DNA from: JAWOHX01 sp046484975
GTDB lineage: Bacteria; Bacillota; Clostridia; DUPQ01
NCBI GenBank assembly: GCA_046484975.1
Contig: JAWOHX010000102.1
Span: 1 to 8,401 of the forward strand
Direction of reading: 5' to 3'
Length of the DNA stretch: 8,401 bases
The translations under genes were made by a program, and so were the position numbers. The notes below the pieces were generated by a model. It saw only the letters and a list, made by a program, of their open reading frames with translations. It searched no databases and was not told the DNA's origin. Positions 1-5,888 of the stretch are shown here, piece by piece. Within the stretch, counting starts at the first letter, position 1. Every line of letters begins with the position of its first letter.

Positions 1-84
1 ATCATGACCATGACACAGGAGCAGATTGATTTCATCAAGAACTGGGAAGGGGTCCAGTACCGGAAGAACCTCCTAAAGAAATAA
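1..84 (+). CDS. 3' end of an unidentified protein (partial)
   Basis: An open reading frame enters from the left edge in frame 1 and stops at TAA (82-84). Only the last 27 residues are visible. They are polar and amphipathic (TQEQIDFIKNWEG, then a basic tail ending NLLKK), which looks like a soluble protein's C-terminal helix. I do not recognise the family and assign no function. A hairpin with a T-run follows within 4 bases, which supports this being a genuine gene end. An internal ATG falls at codon 2, but nothing suggests that it is the start. Confidence 0.6.
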   Translation: MMTMTQEQIDFIKNWEGVQYRKNLLKK

Positions 85-87
85 AGG

Positions 88-113
88 AAAGGCGGCTAGA
101 CAGGCCGCTTTTT
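88..113. terminator. Shared intrinsic terminator between convergent genes
   Basis: The stem GCGGC (92-96) pairs with GCCGC (104-108) around a 7-base loop. Flanking A residues (88-90) can pair with the T-run (109-113), giving a classic hairpin plus T5 for the plus strand. Read on the minus strand, the same hairpin is followed by TTTCCTTT, a weaker U-tract, so it probably serves both the partial gene ending at 84 and the MFS gene. The MFS stop codon (96-98) lies inside the hairpin. Confidence 0.8.
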
Positions 114-1331
114 CATTCGTCCCAGGACGATGTGGCAGGCCAGGGTGGCCACGGGGAAAACCACGGCTGCCAGGATGCCTGCCCGGATGGCCATTTGCTC
201 CGGGGTGGATGTCGTGGACATGGCCTGCAGGGAGACCAGCGCCTCTTCCGTCACGAACCCGGTGATGAGGGGCCCCACGGCCGCGCCGATGTCACCGGAG
301 GCAGCCAGAAAGGCAAAGATCCAGGAGCCAGCCAAGGGATATTTCTCCGCCGTCACCACCAGGGTCCCGGGCCATAGAAGGCTGGTGGCCAGTCCGCAGA
401 CCCCGCAGGCAATAAGGCTGACCGAGACAACGGGGGATGTGGCCACCACGATGTAGGCGACGACCGCCAGACCGGAGCCTAAGACCAATATTCTGTGCAG
501 GTTGGCCTTGGCCCCGTATTTGAAAAACAGCAGCCGGCCCAGTCCCAGCATGAGGGCGAATCCACTCATGCCCAGGAGGTCTCCCGTGACCTTGGGCAGC
601 AGTAGGACCTTCTCCATGAAAGTCGATGACCACTGGTTCATGACGACTTCGGTGGCGCCTCCTGCCATGATGGCCAGGAGGGCAATGATCATGAAGGGTT
701 TCCCGATGAGTTTCCTGACACCCATCCGCTGGGATTCATGAATAACCGGCGGGAATGTTGAGAAGAGGAAGAGAAAGAAATTGACCAGGGGCACCATGGC
801 CCACACCAGGACGATGAGCTGCCAGTTTTCCTTGCCGAACAGGAAAATGAAGAGCGTGGTGAGGAGGATGGTGGCAATCTGTCCCCAGGCGTAAAAGGAA
901 TGCATCAGGGCCATGGCAGGTCCTTTGTTGCTGCTGGGGATGCCGTTGATGATGGGGCTCAGGAGGACCTCCAACAGGCCGCCGGCCACAGAGAATATGA
1001 GGGTGGATACAATCAAACCAGTCAGGAAATCATCGAAGACAAGAGGGGTTGCCGCGAACAGAAGCAGACCGGCGAAAGCAAGCAGATGCGCCGGCAGCAC
1101 CAACCTCTTGAATCCCACCTTGTCGATGATTCCACTGAATGCAAGATCGGATGCCACCTGTGCGGTAAAATTGACGGCAACGACAAGTCCCAGGTGCCAA
1201 TAGGACAGATTGTAGAGGCTCATCAAGGGGATGAAGAGGATGGCGGTGAGGTTGATGATGATGGCCTGTATGAAGATGCCCACGAAACAAGAAATGGTGG
1301 TCCGCTTATAGTGCTCAGGCTTGTGGTCCAT
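96..1331 (-). CDS. MFS transporter, 12-TM, substrate unknown
   Basis: This 411-residue protein is almost entirely hydrophobic segments separated by short charged loops, the normal length and pattern for a 12-helix major facilitator superfamily permease in the cytoplasmic membrane. A motif A-like loop, GIIDKVGFKRLV (about 67-78), lies between helices 2 and 3, and the longest central loop (about 192-212, with HESQRMGVRKLIGK) separates the two six-helix halves. The segments around AMALMHSFYAWGQ (139-151) and ATEVVMNQW (226-234) recall the fucose-permease-like (FHS) branch, so a sugar or similar small solute is possible, but no substrate can be read from the sequence. The start is supported by AAGGAGAG about 9 bases upstream of the ATG. 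It lies 55 bases downstream of phoH on the same strand and has a possible promoter of its own. Confidence 0.88.
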   Translation of the reverse strand: MDHKPEHYKRTTISCFVGIFIQAIIINLTAILFIPLMSLYNLSYWHLGLVVAVNFTAQVASDLAFSGIIDKVGFKRLVLPAHLLAFAGLLLFAATPLVFDDFLTGLIVSTLIFSVAGGLLEVLLSPIINGIPSSNKGPAMALMHSFYAWGQIATILLTTLFIFLFGKENWQLIVLVWAMVPLVNFFLFLFSTFPPVIHESQRMGVRKLIGKPFMIIALLAIMAGGATEVVMNQWSSTFMEKVLLLPKVTGDLLGMSGFALMLGLGRLLFFKYGAKANLHRILVLGSGLAVVAYIVVATSPVVSVSLIACGVCGLATSLLWPGTLVVTAEKYPLAGSWIFAFLAASGDIGAAVGPLITGFVTEEALVSLQAMSTTSTPEQMAIRAGILAAVVFPVATLACHIVLGRMKKRPV

Positions 1332-1361
1332 ATAGGTGTCTCTCCTTCAGTATCCCAAGCC

Positions 1362-1390
1362 ATTATACACAATCCATGCAGAAACATCAC
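1362..1390 (-). promoter_or_regulatory. Candidate promoter of the MFS gene
   Basis: On the minus strand there is a perfect TATAAT (plus-strand 1362-1367). Exactly 17 bases upstream is GTGATG (1385-1390), a weak 3-of-6 match to the -35 box. The -35 overlaps the phoH stop codon. Transcription would begin near 1355, leaving a leader of about 24 bases that contains the MFS ribosome binding site. No terminator is visible between the two genes, so read-through from phoH is also possible. Confidence 0.45.
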
Positions 1391-2754
1391 ATTCTTTTTG
1401 AGCTCTCATATGCCAGGGCGGATCTTTCGCAATCACTCTCATCCAGGGTGAGCTGGAATGCCAAGGCGCTGCCCTTCATTTTTTCCGAGGCATAGCACAA
1501 CCCATTGGTTCGGATGTCCAGGAAGGGATGGTCAATCTGGAAGGGATCCCCTGCGATGATGATCTTGGTGCCCATTCCGGCTCGTGTGATGATTCCTTTC
1601 ACCTGTTTTGGGGTCAGGTTCTGGGCCTCATCGATGAGGACCCATTGGTTCATGATGGATCTGCCTCTGATGAAGGCGATGGCCTCTGTGTTGATGATAT
1701 TACGATCGAAAAGCTCCTGGATTTTGTCAGACAATTCATGCTCATTGCTGAATTTTTCCTTGTTGTCTGAGTCAAGAAGCACTTCCAGGTTGTCCACCAC
1801 CGGTCTCATGTAGGGGGCGATTTTCTCTTTTTCCGTTCCCGGGAGAAAACCGATGTCCTCATCCATCTTTACGCTGGGCCGGCAGACCAGAAGTTTCCTG
1901 TAGAGTTTCTCCTCCAGCACTTTCTGGAGTCCCACGGCGATGGAGTAAAAGGTTTTTGCAGTTCCCGAGGGGCCTTTCAAGATGACAAGGGGAGCGGAAA
2001 GTGAATCAAGCATCAGGGCTTCCTGCATGAATTTCTGATGGGAGTTCCGCGGGGTCACCCCGAATGGATTTGCCTTCGCATAGACCAGGGGAACGATGGC
2101 TCTCCCGTTGAACCGTCCCAGGGCAGAGTGTTTCTCGTTGGTCAGGGAATGGATGGTGATGAACTGGTTGAGGACCAGGTTGTTTTCCGCCTTGATGGAC
2201 TCCTGGTAGTCAATGTATGCATCCGAGGGATCCAGGCAGCTTTTCTCATAGAACCCGTTGAGCTTGCTGTCTTCCGTATACAGTTTGATTCTGCCGCTGT
2301 ACTGCTCGTCAAATGTGGGGACCTGCTCTGCATGATAGTCCTGCGCAGTGACTCCGAGGATCTCTGCCTTGATTCTGGCGAAAATGTCCTTGGTAATCAG
2401 GATGACATTTTCTCCCTTCTCCATCAGGCCAAGACAGACCTTCAGAATACGGTTGTCATTTTTCTTGTTGTCCCAGCAGTCAGGCATGGGGATTTCCTCG
2501 CAGTTGAGTTCCACCCGGATGGCGCCTCCCCCTGGAAGACAAACACCGTCCCGGAGGTTTCCCGCAAGCCTCAGTTCATCCAGGATATGTGCCATCTCCC
2601 TGGCATTTGCGCCAAGCTCGCTGGAGTCGCGCTTGAATTTATCCAGCTCTTCCAGGACTGCCGCGGGAATCACGATGTCATTGTCATCGAAATGATAAAT
2701 GGAATACGGAGTCTGGAGCAGGACGTTGGTATCAAGGATAAAGGTTTTTTTCAT
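1387..2754 (-). CDS. PIN-PhoH fusion protein (PhoH2/YlaK-like ATPase and RNase)
   Basis: This 455-residue protein has an N-terminal PIN nuclease domain followed by a PhoH ATPase domain, the layout of the PhoH2 family, for which RNA helicase and RNase activity is described. PIN acidic residues are visible: D8 in FILDTNVLL, the EE pair at 35-36 in AAVLEELDKFK, D100 in NDNRIL and D123 in ITKDIF. The PhoH part has Walker A GPSGTAKT (261-268), Walker B VLIDEAQN (372-379) and GDPFQID (402-408). The reading frame extends 16 codons further upstream to 2802, but I chose the ATG at 2754 because AAAGGAGG (2762-2769) sits 7 bases before it and the PIN fold begins at once. It is divergent from rho, with the MFS gene downstream. 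The role is probably RNA metabolism under stress; the phosphate-starvation name does not prove that regulation here. Confidence 0.93.
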   Translation of the reverse strand: MKKTFILDTNVLLQTPYSIYHFDDNDIVIPAAVLEELDKFKRDSSELGANAREMAHILDELRLAGNLRDGVCLPGGGAIRVELNCEEIPMPDCWDNKKNDNRILKVCLGLMEKGENVILITKDIFARIKAEILGVTAQDYHAEQVPTFDEQYSGRIKLYTEDSKLNGFYEKSCLDPSDAYIDYQESIKAENNLVLNQFITIHSLTNEKHSALGRFNGRAIVPLVYAKANPFGVTPRNSHQKFMQEALMLDSLSAPLVILKGPSGTAKTFYSIAVGLQKVLEEKLYRKLLVCRPSVKMDEDIGFLPGTEKEKIAPYMRPVVDNLEVLLDSDNKEKFSNEHELSDKIQELFDRNIINTEAIAFIRGRSIMNQWVLIDEAQNLTPKQVKGIITRAGMGTKIIIAGDPFQIDHPFLDIRTNGLCYASEKMKGSALAFQLTLDESDCERSALAYESSKRM

Positions 2755-2761
2755 GAAAGAT

Positions 2762-2769
2762 CCTCCTTT
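2762..2769 (-). promoter_or_regulatory. Ribosome binding site that fixes the phoH start
   Basis: The minus strand reads AAAGGAGG, a full anti-16S match, 7 bases before the ATG at 2754. The longer in-frame start at 2802 has no comparable site and would be placed inside a hairpin. It begins only 2 bases after the T-run of the leader hairpin, so folding of that hairpin could affect both transcription and ribosome access. Confidence 0.85.
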
Positions 2770-2770
2770 G

Positions 2771-2810
2771 TAAAAACGGAACACCAGTCGAAAAATCGAC
2801 AATGTGTTCC
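2771..2810 (-). terminator. Terminator-like hairpin in the phoH leader (possible attenuator)
   Basis: On the minus strand, GGAACAC (2810-2804) pairs with GTGTTCC (2784-2778), and inside it GTCGA (2800-2796) pairs with TCGAC (2791-2787) around a TTTT loop, with a small internal loop between the two stems. One base later comes TTTTT (2776-2772). Hairpin plus T-run is the form of an intrinsic terminator. It leaves no room for a promoter before the phoH ribosome binding site at 2769, so the phoH transcript must pass through it. It could be a conditional attenuator, a simple leader structure, or the terminator of an unseen upstream minus-strand transcript. I could not identify a competing antiterminator pairing. 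Confidence 0.55.
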
Positions 2811-3098
2811 TGCTTCATATAAGCCTTTGTGTAGAAAGATGAAAAACAAGAAGCACGAGGTATCCCAGCAATTTTTTACCATCTCCTATATTCACAGTAT
2901 ACGACATTTCCACAAAATATGCTACATACAATAAAAAAAATACAACATGTTGATGATCATGCCAGGAAGGAAGGTGAAAAATCACCAGAAAACAGTGGAG
3001 GGCAGGCAGGAACCAGGGCATTTGCCGACAGGAAGAAAAAACGTCCGGCAGGTATAAACATGGGAAAAAACCCGAAAAAAAAACCTGAATCCGCCTGC
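2811..3098. other. Divergent phoH-rho intergenic region without a supported gene
   Basis: About 290 bases, A-rich and purine-rich on the plus strand between 2960 and 3090, hold no reading frame with a usable ribosome binding site. It contains a 10-bp palindrome CAACATGTTG (2943-2952) directly followed by the 8-bp palindrome ATGATCAT (2953-2960), a GGTGA/TCACC hairpin (2973-2986), and an imperfect TGCCGAC/GTCCGGCA hairpin (3023-3050). On the minus strand TATACT (2896-2901) could be a -10 box for phoH with transcription starting near 2889, but the matching -35 position (TAGCAT, 2919-2924) is poor, so I do not call that promoter as a separate site. Confidence 0.5.
2973..2986. repeat. Small inverted repeat with A4 loop
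   Basis: GGTGA (2973-2977) and TCACC (2982-2986) flank a four-A loop. It has the same size and loop as the inner part of the phoH leader hairpin (GTCGA-AAAA-TCGAC, 2787-2800), though the stem sequence differs. It lies upstream of the rho promoter, so it is not in the rho transcript, and may lie upstream of the phoH transcript as well. A function as operator is only a guess. Confidence 0.35.
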
Positions 3099-3127
3099 TT
3101 GACGGGTATGGACTTGTGTGGTAGTAT
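3099..3127 (+). promoter_or_regulatory. Extended -10 promoter of rho
   Basis: TTGACG (3099-3104) is a 5-of-6 match to the -35 box. After a 17-base spacer comes TAGTAT (3122-3127, 4 of 6), and the three bases before it (3119-3121, TGG) form a TGn extended -10. Transcription would start near 3134, giving an AT-rich leader of about 60 bases that includes the 10-bp palindrome AATTTAAATT (3157-3166) and the rho ribosome binding site. Confidence 0.6.
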
Positions 3128-3193
3128 GTATAAGGTTATTCTATTTATTCATTTAAAATTTAAATTCAAAGCAGTCACATGCGAGGTATTATT

Positions 3194-4636
3194 ATGCAGG
3201 ATGAAAACATTTTAAAAACAAAAAAACTTGAGGATTTGCGATATATCGCTAAAATGGTTGGTGTAAAAAGCATTACCAAATATCGCAAGGAAGAGCTGAT
3301 CGAAATCATAGTAGCTGAAGGAAAAAAATCAGAGAAGAAAAAGGAAAATGTGAAAAAAGAACCAAAAATGAAAACCGCTGCCCATTCCGCACAGGAGAAG
3401 GAAGGGGAAAGAAATGAAACCCTCGAAGGGACCTACAAGTTGGTCCAGCCCGCTGAGGAAACCAAAGCCGAAGAAAAAACCGAAGCCCCCCGTTTGGAAG
3501 AACAGGATGTTGTGGCAGGTGTCCTGGAAGTGCTCCCCGATGGATACGGTTTCCTGAGAAGAGAAAATTTTTCTTATGGCCCAAAGGACATCTATGTGTC
3601 TCCTTCCCAGATTAGAAAACTTGGCCTGAAAACAGGGGATAAGGTCACCGGCGTCGGCAGGCCCAAATCAGAGGGGGAGAAATTCCAGGCGCTGCTGTAT
3701 GTAACTTCGGTAAATGGAGGGGAACCGGAATCTGCCCTGAAGAGACGAAGCTTTGAATATCTGACACCGATATTTCCCTTGGAGAGAATCACCTTGGAAA
3801 AGAATCAAAAGGATCTTTCCACAAGGATTATCGACCTGATCGCACCCATCGGCAAAGGCCAGAGGGGAATGATCGTTTCCCCTCCCAAAGCGGGAAAAAC
3901 CATTCTTCTGAAAAAAATTGCCAATAGTGTCACCACGAATTATCCGGAGATCGAACTGATCGTCCTTTTGATTGATGAAAGACCAGAGGAAGTCACGGAC
4001 ATGCAGCGATCCATCGAAGGTGAGATCATCTATTCCACCTTCGACAGGGTGCCTGAAAGCCATACCAAGATTGCAGAGATGGCGCTTGAAAGGGCCATGA
4101 GGCTGGTGGAACACGGAAAAGACGTGGTGATTCTGCTGGACAGCATCACCCGGCTTGCCAGAGCATACAACCAGACCATGACACCCACGGGCAGGACATT
4201 GAGCGGAGGCCTGGACCCCGGTGCCCTTCACGGGCCAAAAAGATTCTTCGGCGCTGCCAGGAACATCGAGCACGGAGGCAGCCTGACCGTCATCGCCACT
4301 GCTCTTGTGGAGACAGGAAGCCGGATGGACGATGTCATTTTTGAGGAGTTCAAAGGAACGGGTAACATGGAATTGCATCTGGACAGGAAACTTTCCGAAA
4401 AGAGGATATTCCCAGCCATCGACATCAACAAATCCGGGACAAGGCGCGAGGAACTACTGCTCAACAAAAAGGAACTGGAGAGCATATGGACCATCCGGAA
4501 AGCCATGAACAACATGGGGACGGCAGATGTCACCGAATGGTTGATTGACAAGTTGATGCGGACCAAGTCCAATGAGGAGTTCGTCAATAACATCAATACC
4601 AAGACGAACATCAATACCAACAGTGACTATTTATAA
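3194..4636 (+). CDS. rho: Transcription termination factor Rho
   Basis: This 480-residue protein is the hexameric RNA-dependent ATPase that ends untranslated transcripts. The order is Rho N-terminal helical domain (about 6-40, KLEDLRYIAKMVGVK), a lysine- and glutamate-rich linker (about 43-105), the cold-shock-like RNA-binding domain (LPDGYGFLRREN, 114-125; DIYVSP, 132-137), then the motor with Walker A SPPKAGKT (229-236), catalytic LIDERPEE (259-266), Walker B ILLDS (313-317) and the central-pore segment PTGRTLSGGLDPGALHGPKR (331-350). All core motifs look intact. It is longer than the 419-residue E. coli protein because of the linker and a short Asn/Thr-rich C-terminal tail. I chose ATG 3194 because GAGGT (3183-3187) lies 6 bases before it; an in-frame ATG at 3179 would add five residues but has no site. 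It opens the plus-strand gene series. Confidence 0.97.
   Translation: MQDENILKTKKLEDLRYIAKMVGVKSITKYRKEELIEIIVAEGKKSEKKKENVKKEPKMKTAAHSAQEKEGERNETLEGTYKLVQPAEETKAEEKTEAPRLEEQDVVAGVLEVLPDGYGFLRRENFSYGPKDIYVSPSQIRKLGLKTGDKVTGVGRPKSEGEKFQALLYVTSVNGGEPESALKRRSFEYLTPIFPLERITLEKNQKDLSTRIIDLIAPIGKGQRGMIVSPPKAGKTILLKKIANSVTTNYPEIELIVLLIDERPEEVTDMQRSIEGEIIYSTFDRVPESHTKIAEMALERAMRLVEHGKDVVILLDSITRLARAYNQTMTPTGRTLSGGLDPGALHGPKRFFGAARNIEHGGSLTVIATALVETGSRMDDVIFEEFKGTGNMELHLDRKLSEKRIFPAIDINKSGTRREELLLNKKELESIWTIRKAMNNMGTADVTEWLIDKLMRTKSNEEFVNNINTKTNINTNSDYL
4589..4624 (+). repeat. 18-bp tandem duplication at the 3' end of rho
   Basis: Two consecutive 18-base units (4589-4606 and 4607-4624) share their first 14 bases, AACATCAATACCAA, and differ only in the last four. 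They encode NINTKT and NINTNS, so the duplication lengthens the Rho C-terminal tail by six residues without changing the frame. The tail follows the conserved end of the fold (TKSNEEFV), which suggests a tolerated slippage or duplication event. Confidence 0.75.
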
Positions 4637-4644
4637 AAAAGAGA

Positions 4645-4674
4645 TTGAAATAATCCATGGCATTGTGTTATAAT
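4645..4674 (+). promoter_or_regulatory. Strong extended -10 promoter of rpmE
   Basis: TTGAAA (4645-4650, 5 of 6) and a perfect TATAAT (4669-4674) are separated by 18 bases, with TGT (4666-4668) forming a TGn extended -10. It begins 9 bases after the rho stop. Transcription would start near 4681, leaving a leader of about 25 bases with GAGGTG (4693-4698). This is the strongest promoter in the window, as expected for a ribosomal protein gene. Confidence 0.75.
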
Positions 4675-4705
4675 ATCTTTCAGCGTCGAAAAGAGGTGAA
4701 ACGAA

Positions 4706-4903
4706 ATGAAAAAAGACATACATCCGAAATATGGAAAATCCGAAGTAAAATGCGCATGTGGGAATGCATTTGAAACCGGTTCCGTGAAAAGCGAAATCAG
4801 GGTTGAAATTTGTTCCAGTTGCCATCCTTTCTTCACCGGAAAGCAAAAACTTGTTGATACCGGAGGAAGAGTGGACAAATTCAAGAAGAAATACGGCATG
4901 TGA
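4706..4903 (+). CDS. rpmE: 50S ribosomal protein L31 (zinc-binding type)
   Basis: This 65-residue basic protein is a component of the large ribosomal subunit, where bacterial L31 helps bridge the two subunits. It begins MKKDIHPKYG and carries four cysteines at 16, 18, 36 and 39 (VKCACGN and EICSSCHPFFTG), the zinc-binding C+ pattern; the zinc-free paralogue that replaces it in zinc starvation lacks these. It ends with the typical RVDKFKKKYG. GAGGTG lies 7 bases before the ATG. It has its own promoter upstream and an intrinsic terminator 9 bases downstream, so it can form a single-gene transcript. The rho-rpmE order is common in Firmicutes. Confidence 0.97.
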   Translation: MKKDIHPKYGKSEVKCACGNAFETGSVKSEIRVEICSSCHPFFTGKQKLVDTGGRVDKFKKKYGM

Positions 4904-4911
4904 CATGTATG

Positions 4912-4940
4912 AAGGCTTGATGGAAATGCAAGCCTTTTTT
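4912..4940 (+). terminator. Intrinsic terminator after rpmE
   Basis: A perfect 8-bp inverted repeat, AAGGCTTG (4912-4919) and CAAGCCTT (4929-4936), flanks a 9-base loop and runs into T6 (4935-4940). It follows the rpmE stop by 9 bases. It lies inside the upstream extension of the DUF1385 reading frame, which argues against that extension being coding. No promoter is apparent between it and the next gene, so downstream expression would need partial read-through. Confidence 0.8.
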
Positions 4941-4955
4941 AATAAAGGGGAAACA

Positions 4956-5888
4956 TTGGAAAAGAGAACGAACGCAGGAGGCATGGCCCTTTTGGAAGGG
5001 GTCATGATGATAGGCCCCGATAAAAAAGCGGTTGCGGTACGCAAGCCGGACGGAGAAATCGAAGTTACTTCCGAGAAATTGAAATACAGTTCCAAGATAC
5101 GGAAAATTCCTTTTCTAAGGGGTGTCAACGGCCTTTTCAACCAGATGGTCCATGGCATGAAGGCAATGATGCATGCTGCGGAATATTTTGACATCGAGGA
5201 AGAGCCTGGGAACACCTCGAAATTCGAAAAATGGCTTCAAAAAGTCCTTGGGGATAAGATGAAATCCGCCGTCATCTATTTCAGCGTGGTGGTGGGTATC
5301 CTTTTTTCAGTGGGTCTTTTCATCCTTCTGCCAAATCTGCTCGTGCGGGTTTTCGGCATAGAAAGCAGCCTGATCAACAATCTCATCGAAGGAGGTTTCC
5401 GCATCCTTCTCTTTTTCGGTTATGTGGTCCTCATATCGAAGATGAACGATATCAAGAGAGTGTGGATGTATCACGGCGCGGAGCACATGACCATCAACTG
5501 CTATGAGAACGGGGAAGAGCTGACGATGGAGAATGTCAAAAAATACACCACCAGGCACAAGCGCTGCGGGACATCCTTCATGTTCGTCGTCATCGTCATC
5601 AGCATCTTTGTGTTCGCCCTGACCGGATGGCATTCTGCCATCATCAACATGGTGGTAAGGATCCTGCTGATTCCCGTGGTGGCGGGCATGGCATATGAAC
5701 TCATCCGGCTTGCATGGAAAAAGGATAACTGGTTTTCAAAAACACTCAGCGCGCCCGGTCTCCTATTCCAAAGCTTCACGGCCAGGGAGCCGGACGACGG
5801 CATGCTGGAAGTGGCCATCGCAGCGCTTAAGGAAGCTGTGCCGTCCGCGGCAGATGAACAGACCGATGAAAATCAGAGAACTGATTGA
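4956..5888 (+). CDS. DUF1385 membrane protein (YqhQ-like)
   Basis: This 310-residue conserved membrane protein has no firmly established role. The family hallmark AGGMALLEGVMMIGP is near the N-terminus (about 7-21), followed by a soluble part, a helix pair (about 104-130 and 148-162), the highly conserved YHGAEHMTINCYE (172-184) and RHKRCGTSF (200-208), then two more hydrophobic helices (about 207-246). The His/Glu/His cluster suggests metal binding or catalysis, as the family is often described, but this is inference. I place the start at TTG 4956: AAAGGGG (4944-4950) precedes it by 5 bases, the length then matches the roughly 318-residue B. subtilis YqhQ, and the upstream frame contains the rpmE terminator. 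In-frame ATGs at 4905, 4920 and 4926 lie before or within that hairpin. The end overlaps prmC by 23 bases. Confidence 0.88.
   Translation: MEKRTNAGGMALLEGVMMIGPDKKAVAVRKPDGEIEVTSEKLKYSSKIRKIPFLRGVNGLFNQMVHGMKAMMHAAEYFDIEEEPGNTSKFEKWLQKVLGDKMKSAVIYFSVVVGILFSVGLFILLPNLLVRVFGIESSLINNLIEGGFRILLFFGYVVLISKMNDIKRVWMYHGAEHMTINCYENGEELTMENVKKYTTRHKRCGTSFMFVVIVISIFVFALTGWHSAIINMVVRILLIPVVAGMAYELIRLAWKKDNWFSKTLSAPGLLFQSFTAREPDDGMLEVAIAALKEAVPSAADEQTDENQRTD

Noticed and set aside
900..1451. 183-codon plus-strand open frame antisense to the MFS gene
   Set aside because: Polar, low-information translation opposite a clear membrane transporter; no supported start.
2751..2882. 43-codon minus-strand frame whose TGA overlaps the phoH ATG, a possible leader peptide
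   Set aside because: GGAG directly abuts the ATG with no spacer, and an open frame of this length is likely by chance. It is kept only as a note because of the attenuator-like hairpin within it.
2038..2934. 298-codon plus-strand open frame antisense to phoH
   Set aside because: It mirrors the phoH coding sequence, has no family resemblance or ribosome binding site, and phoH on the other strand is unmistakable.
2815..3021. 68-codon hydrophobic minus-strand open frame ending 5 bases before the phoH leader hairpin
   Set aside because: The position before a terminator-like hairpin is tempting, but neither its first ATG nor the internal one (MSYTVN) has a ribosome binding site, and the composition reflects AT-rich DNA.
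2919..3215. 98-codon plus-strand open frame overlapping the rho start
   Set aside because: It has no ribosome binding site, runs through the rho promoter and leader, and is lysine-rich only because the DNA is A-rich.
3668..4378. 236-codon minus-strand open frame inside rho
   Set aside because: It is antisense to the conserved Rho motor domain, where codon constraint keeps stops out. No start site or recognisable motif.
4912..4940. Possible ANTAR recognition hairpin at the rpmE terminator
   Set aside because: The loop has nine bases and there is no adjacent second hairpin with six-base loops carrying A1 and G4, so it does not fit the known ANTAR target pattern.
4631..5215. 194-codon minus-strand open frame opposite rpmE and DUF1385
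   Set aside because: It lies opposite two recognised genes and includes the complement of a terminator; no start signal or family resemblance.
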